Of a stretch of 64,000 nt of DNA, positions 62,720 through 64,000 are shown piece after piece (positions within the stretch are counted from its first letter, which is position 1; every line of letters starts with the position of its first letter). A program made the translations under genes and the position numbers. A model generated the notes under the pieces. It was not told where the DNA came from and did no database searches. It worked only from the letters and a program-made list of their open reading frames with translations. Source of the stretch: Brachionus koreanus (Eukaryota; Rotifera; Eurotatoria; Ploima; Brachionidae); NCBI GenBank assembly GCA_016987375.1, contig PJRA01000493.1, positions 670,245 to 734,244 of the forward strand. Reading direction: 5' to 3'.

Positions 62720-63560
62720 TTATAGAATTAAATAAGATCCCCACGCTCACGTCTATCTTTTAGAGTTTCTAATCCCAAGTTAGCTAATCTTGACTCATAG
62801 TTCAAACTTCTTGTTTCTGGAACAAGTTTTGTTGCTCTTCTTTGTTCTTGTTCAAGTTTAAGTATATCCTTCTTTAGATATGGATAGTAACGGACCAAGA
62901 ACTGAACCTTGTAGAACCCCACTTAGTACATTAACCCAAACAGATTCATACTGACCTATTATAACTCTCTGTTTCCTATCTTGTAGAAAATTTTCAAGCC
63001 ATGCCAAAAGTAAATCCATAGCTATTTAACTTGATCTTTAGTAGCTTATTCGAAACGCTATGAAACGCCTTCGAGAAATCTAAAAATACTACCACAGCAC
63101 TGAATCCTCTATTCAAGGCCTCAGTAATAATATCTAAGCTTTCAAGCAAGTTGGTTACACAGGATTTACCACGCATAAATCCATGTTGATGAAAAGAAAA
63201 TAATATTTGTTCCGAAAAATGCATTACCATTTCATCATCTTCTCCATTATTTTTATTAATATCGATAAAAGCGATATTAGACGATAGTTTTCAGGATTTG
63301 TTTTACAACTTTTCTTCTTGTATACTGGAGTAACATTAGCTCTTTTCCAACACGCTGGTATCATACTCGAAAGATAACTTAAACAGAAAAGACAGCGGTT
63401 CACATAATACATCACTGCACTCTCTAAGTACATATGGATGTATGCCATCGGTGCCTATTGATTTGTTTCAATCCAGCTCATCAAGTCTCTTTTATTGCAG
63501 CTGGACTGATGACCAAATCTACTGGAGCTAATATATTTAACCGACAACATACTTTTTGCT
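62720..63560 (-). mobile_element. CR1/Jockey-like LINE fragment with internal deletion
   Basis: From 63560 downward the minus strand reads IPACWKRANVTPVYKK, NPENYRLISL, HQHGFMRGKSCVTNLLES and VVFLDFSKAFHSVSNKL. It then reads LQDRKQRVIIGQYESVW and GSVLGPL. At about 62880 it jumps directly to PYLKKDILKLEQEQRRATKL, skipping the YADD box and roughly 100 or more following codons seen in related copies. It ends with ETLKDRRERGDLI. The sequence quality (few stops) suggests a young copy that suffered a clean internal deletion. Confidence 0.85.
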
Positions 63561-63794
63561 ATAGATGCAATTAAAAAATATTTTATAATTTAAAATTTTA
63601 TTTACGAAATTATTACCAATTTAGCTATTTATCTAATAACTAATTTATAAATCGATTTTGGCATTAAATTTCTAGTTTTAATTAGTCTTTATTATATTTT
63701 TTAGTGTATCAAAAAAATTTAAATTTATTTCAAAAACAATCTAATTAGCATCAAAAATAATTATAAAATATAACAATTGATAAATTATTACTAG

Positions 63795-63919
63795 ATGCCA
63801 ATCTTGAATGGTATTGGACACGAGCAGACCTAACCGGTTTATTTGATGAACGATTTATGCAATTAAATTATCCATCCATTTTGGCGATTATAAAATATGC
63901 TCACCAAACTTTACTATAA
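63795..63919 (+). CDS. Possible terminal exon of an unidentified gene
   Basis: After an acceptor-like TTACTAG the frame reads ANLEWYWTRADLTGLFDERF and continues for about 20 more residues to TLL and a stop at 63917-63919. The aromatic-rich, complex peptide looks like real protein rather than A/T noise. No upstream exon was identified; if real, the preceding intron would host the transposase and LINE relics of 61.8-63.6 kb. I do not recognise the family. Confidence 0.35.
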
Positions 63920-64000
63920 GAACTTACTTCGGTATATAAAATAATTTCTTTTAGATTTTATGCGATTTTTAAAACTAGATAAAAAAATTTTTTAGAAAAA

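Overview
The window is nuclear DNA from a small-genome animal. It is strongly AT-rich, its genes are split by GT-AG introns that are mostly 44-62 bp long, and all recognisable proteins are metazoan. The base composition, the tiny introns, and an opsin with a lophotrochozoan flavour would fit a monogonont rotifer such as Brachionus. That assignment is inference; the sequence itself only shows an AT-rich, probably protostome, animal. All exon models below were built by hand from reading frame, GT/AG signals and remembered family alignments, without any search.

Layout, left to right. (1) 1359-2116 (+): the last two exons of a soluble guanylate cyclase beta subunit. (2) 3400-4414 (-): a complete five-exon TMEM33. 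(3) 6694-17442 (+): a complete PDS5 cohesin regulator in 19 exons, with a 3.3 kb intron packed with a LINE, a mariner relic and MITEs. (4) About 17.4-32.7 kb: a gene-poor stretch with a LINE relic, an N gap and MITEs. (5) 32692-41424 (+): a six-exon ARHGAP6/ARHGAP36/conundrum-type RhoGAP. (6) About 41.4-54.8 kb: a second gene-poor stretch with a CR1/Jockey-like LINE, large fold-back elements, tRNA-derived SINE-like repeats beside a second N gap, and an RTE-like LINE tail. (7) 54850-57298 (+): a complete five-exon opsin. (8) 59474-61040 (-): a RING-like/coiled-coil protein with a predicted 7-nt microexon. (9) 61170-61243 (+): an intact tRNA-Asn(GUU). (10) About 61.8-63.6 kb: a Tc1/mariner-type transposase relic against an internally deleted LINE, then one possible terminal exon of an unidentified gene.

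The genes are unrelated housekeeping or signalling loci (cGMP synthesis, ER membrane shaping, sister-chromatid cohesion, Rho GTPase control, light sensing) and form no operon or pathway cluster. The repeat landscape is the main shared theme. One TTAA-ended, probably piggyBac-mobilised MITE family recurs at least nine times, a TA-ended family recurs twice, and fold-back elements with near-perfect arms occur at two loci. The most interesting coding observation is the opsin. It keeps the retinal lysine and the position-181 glutamate, but the normally near-invariant NPxxY motif reads TSFLY and the DRY/ERY motif reads ERL.
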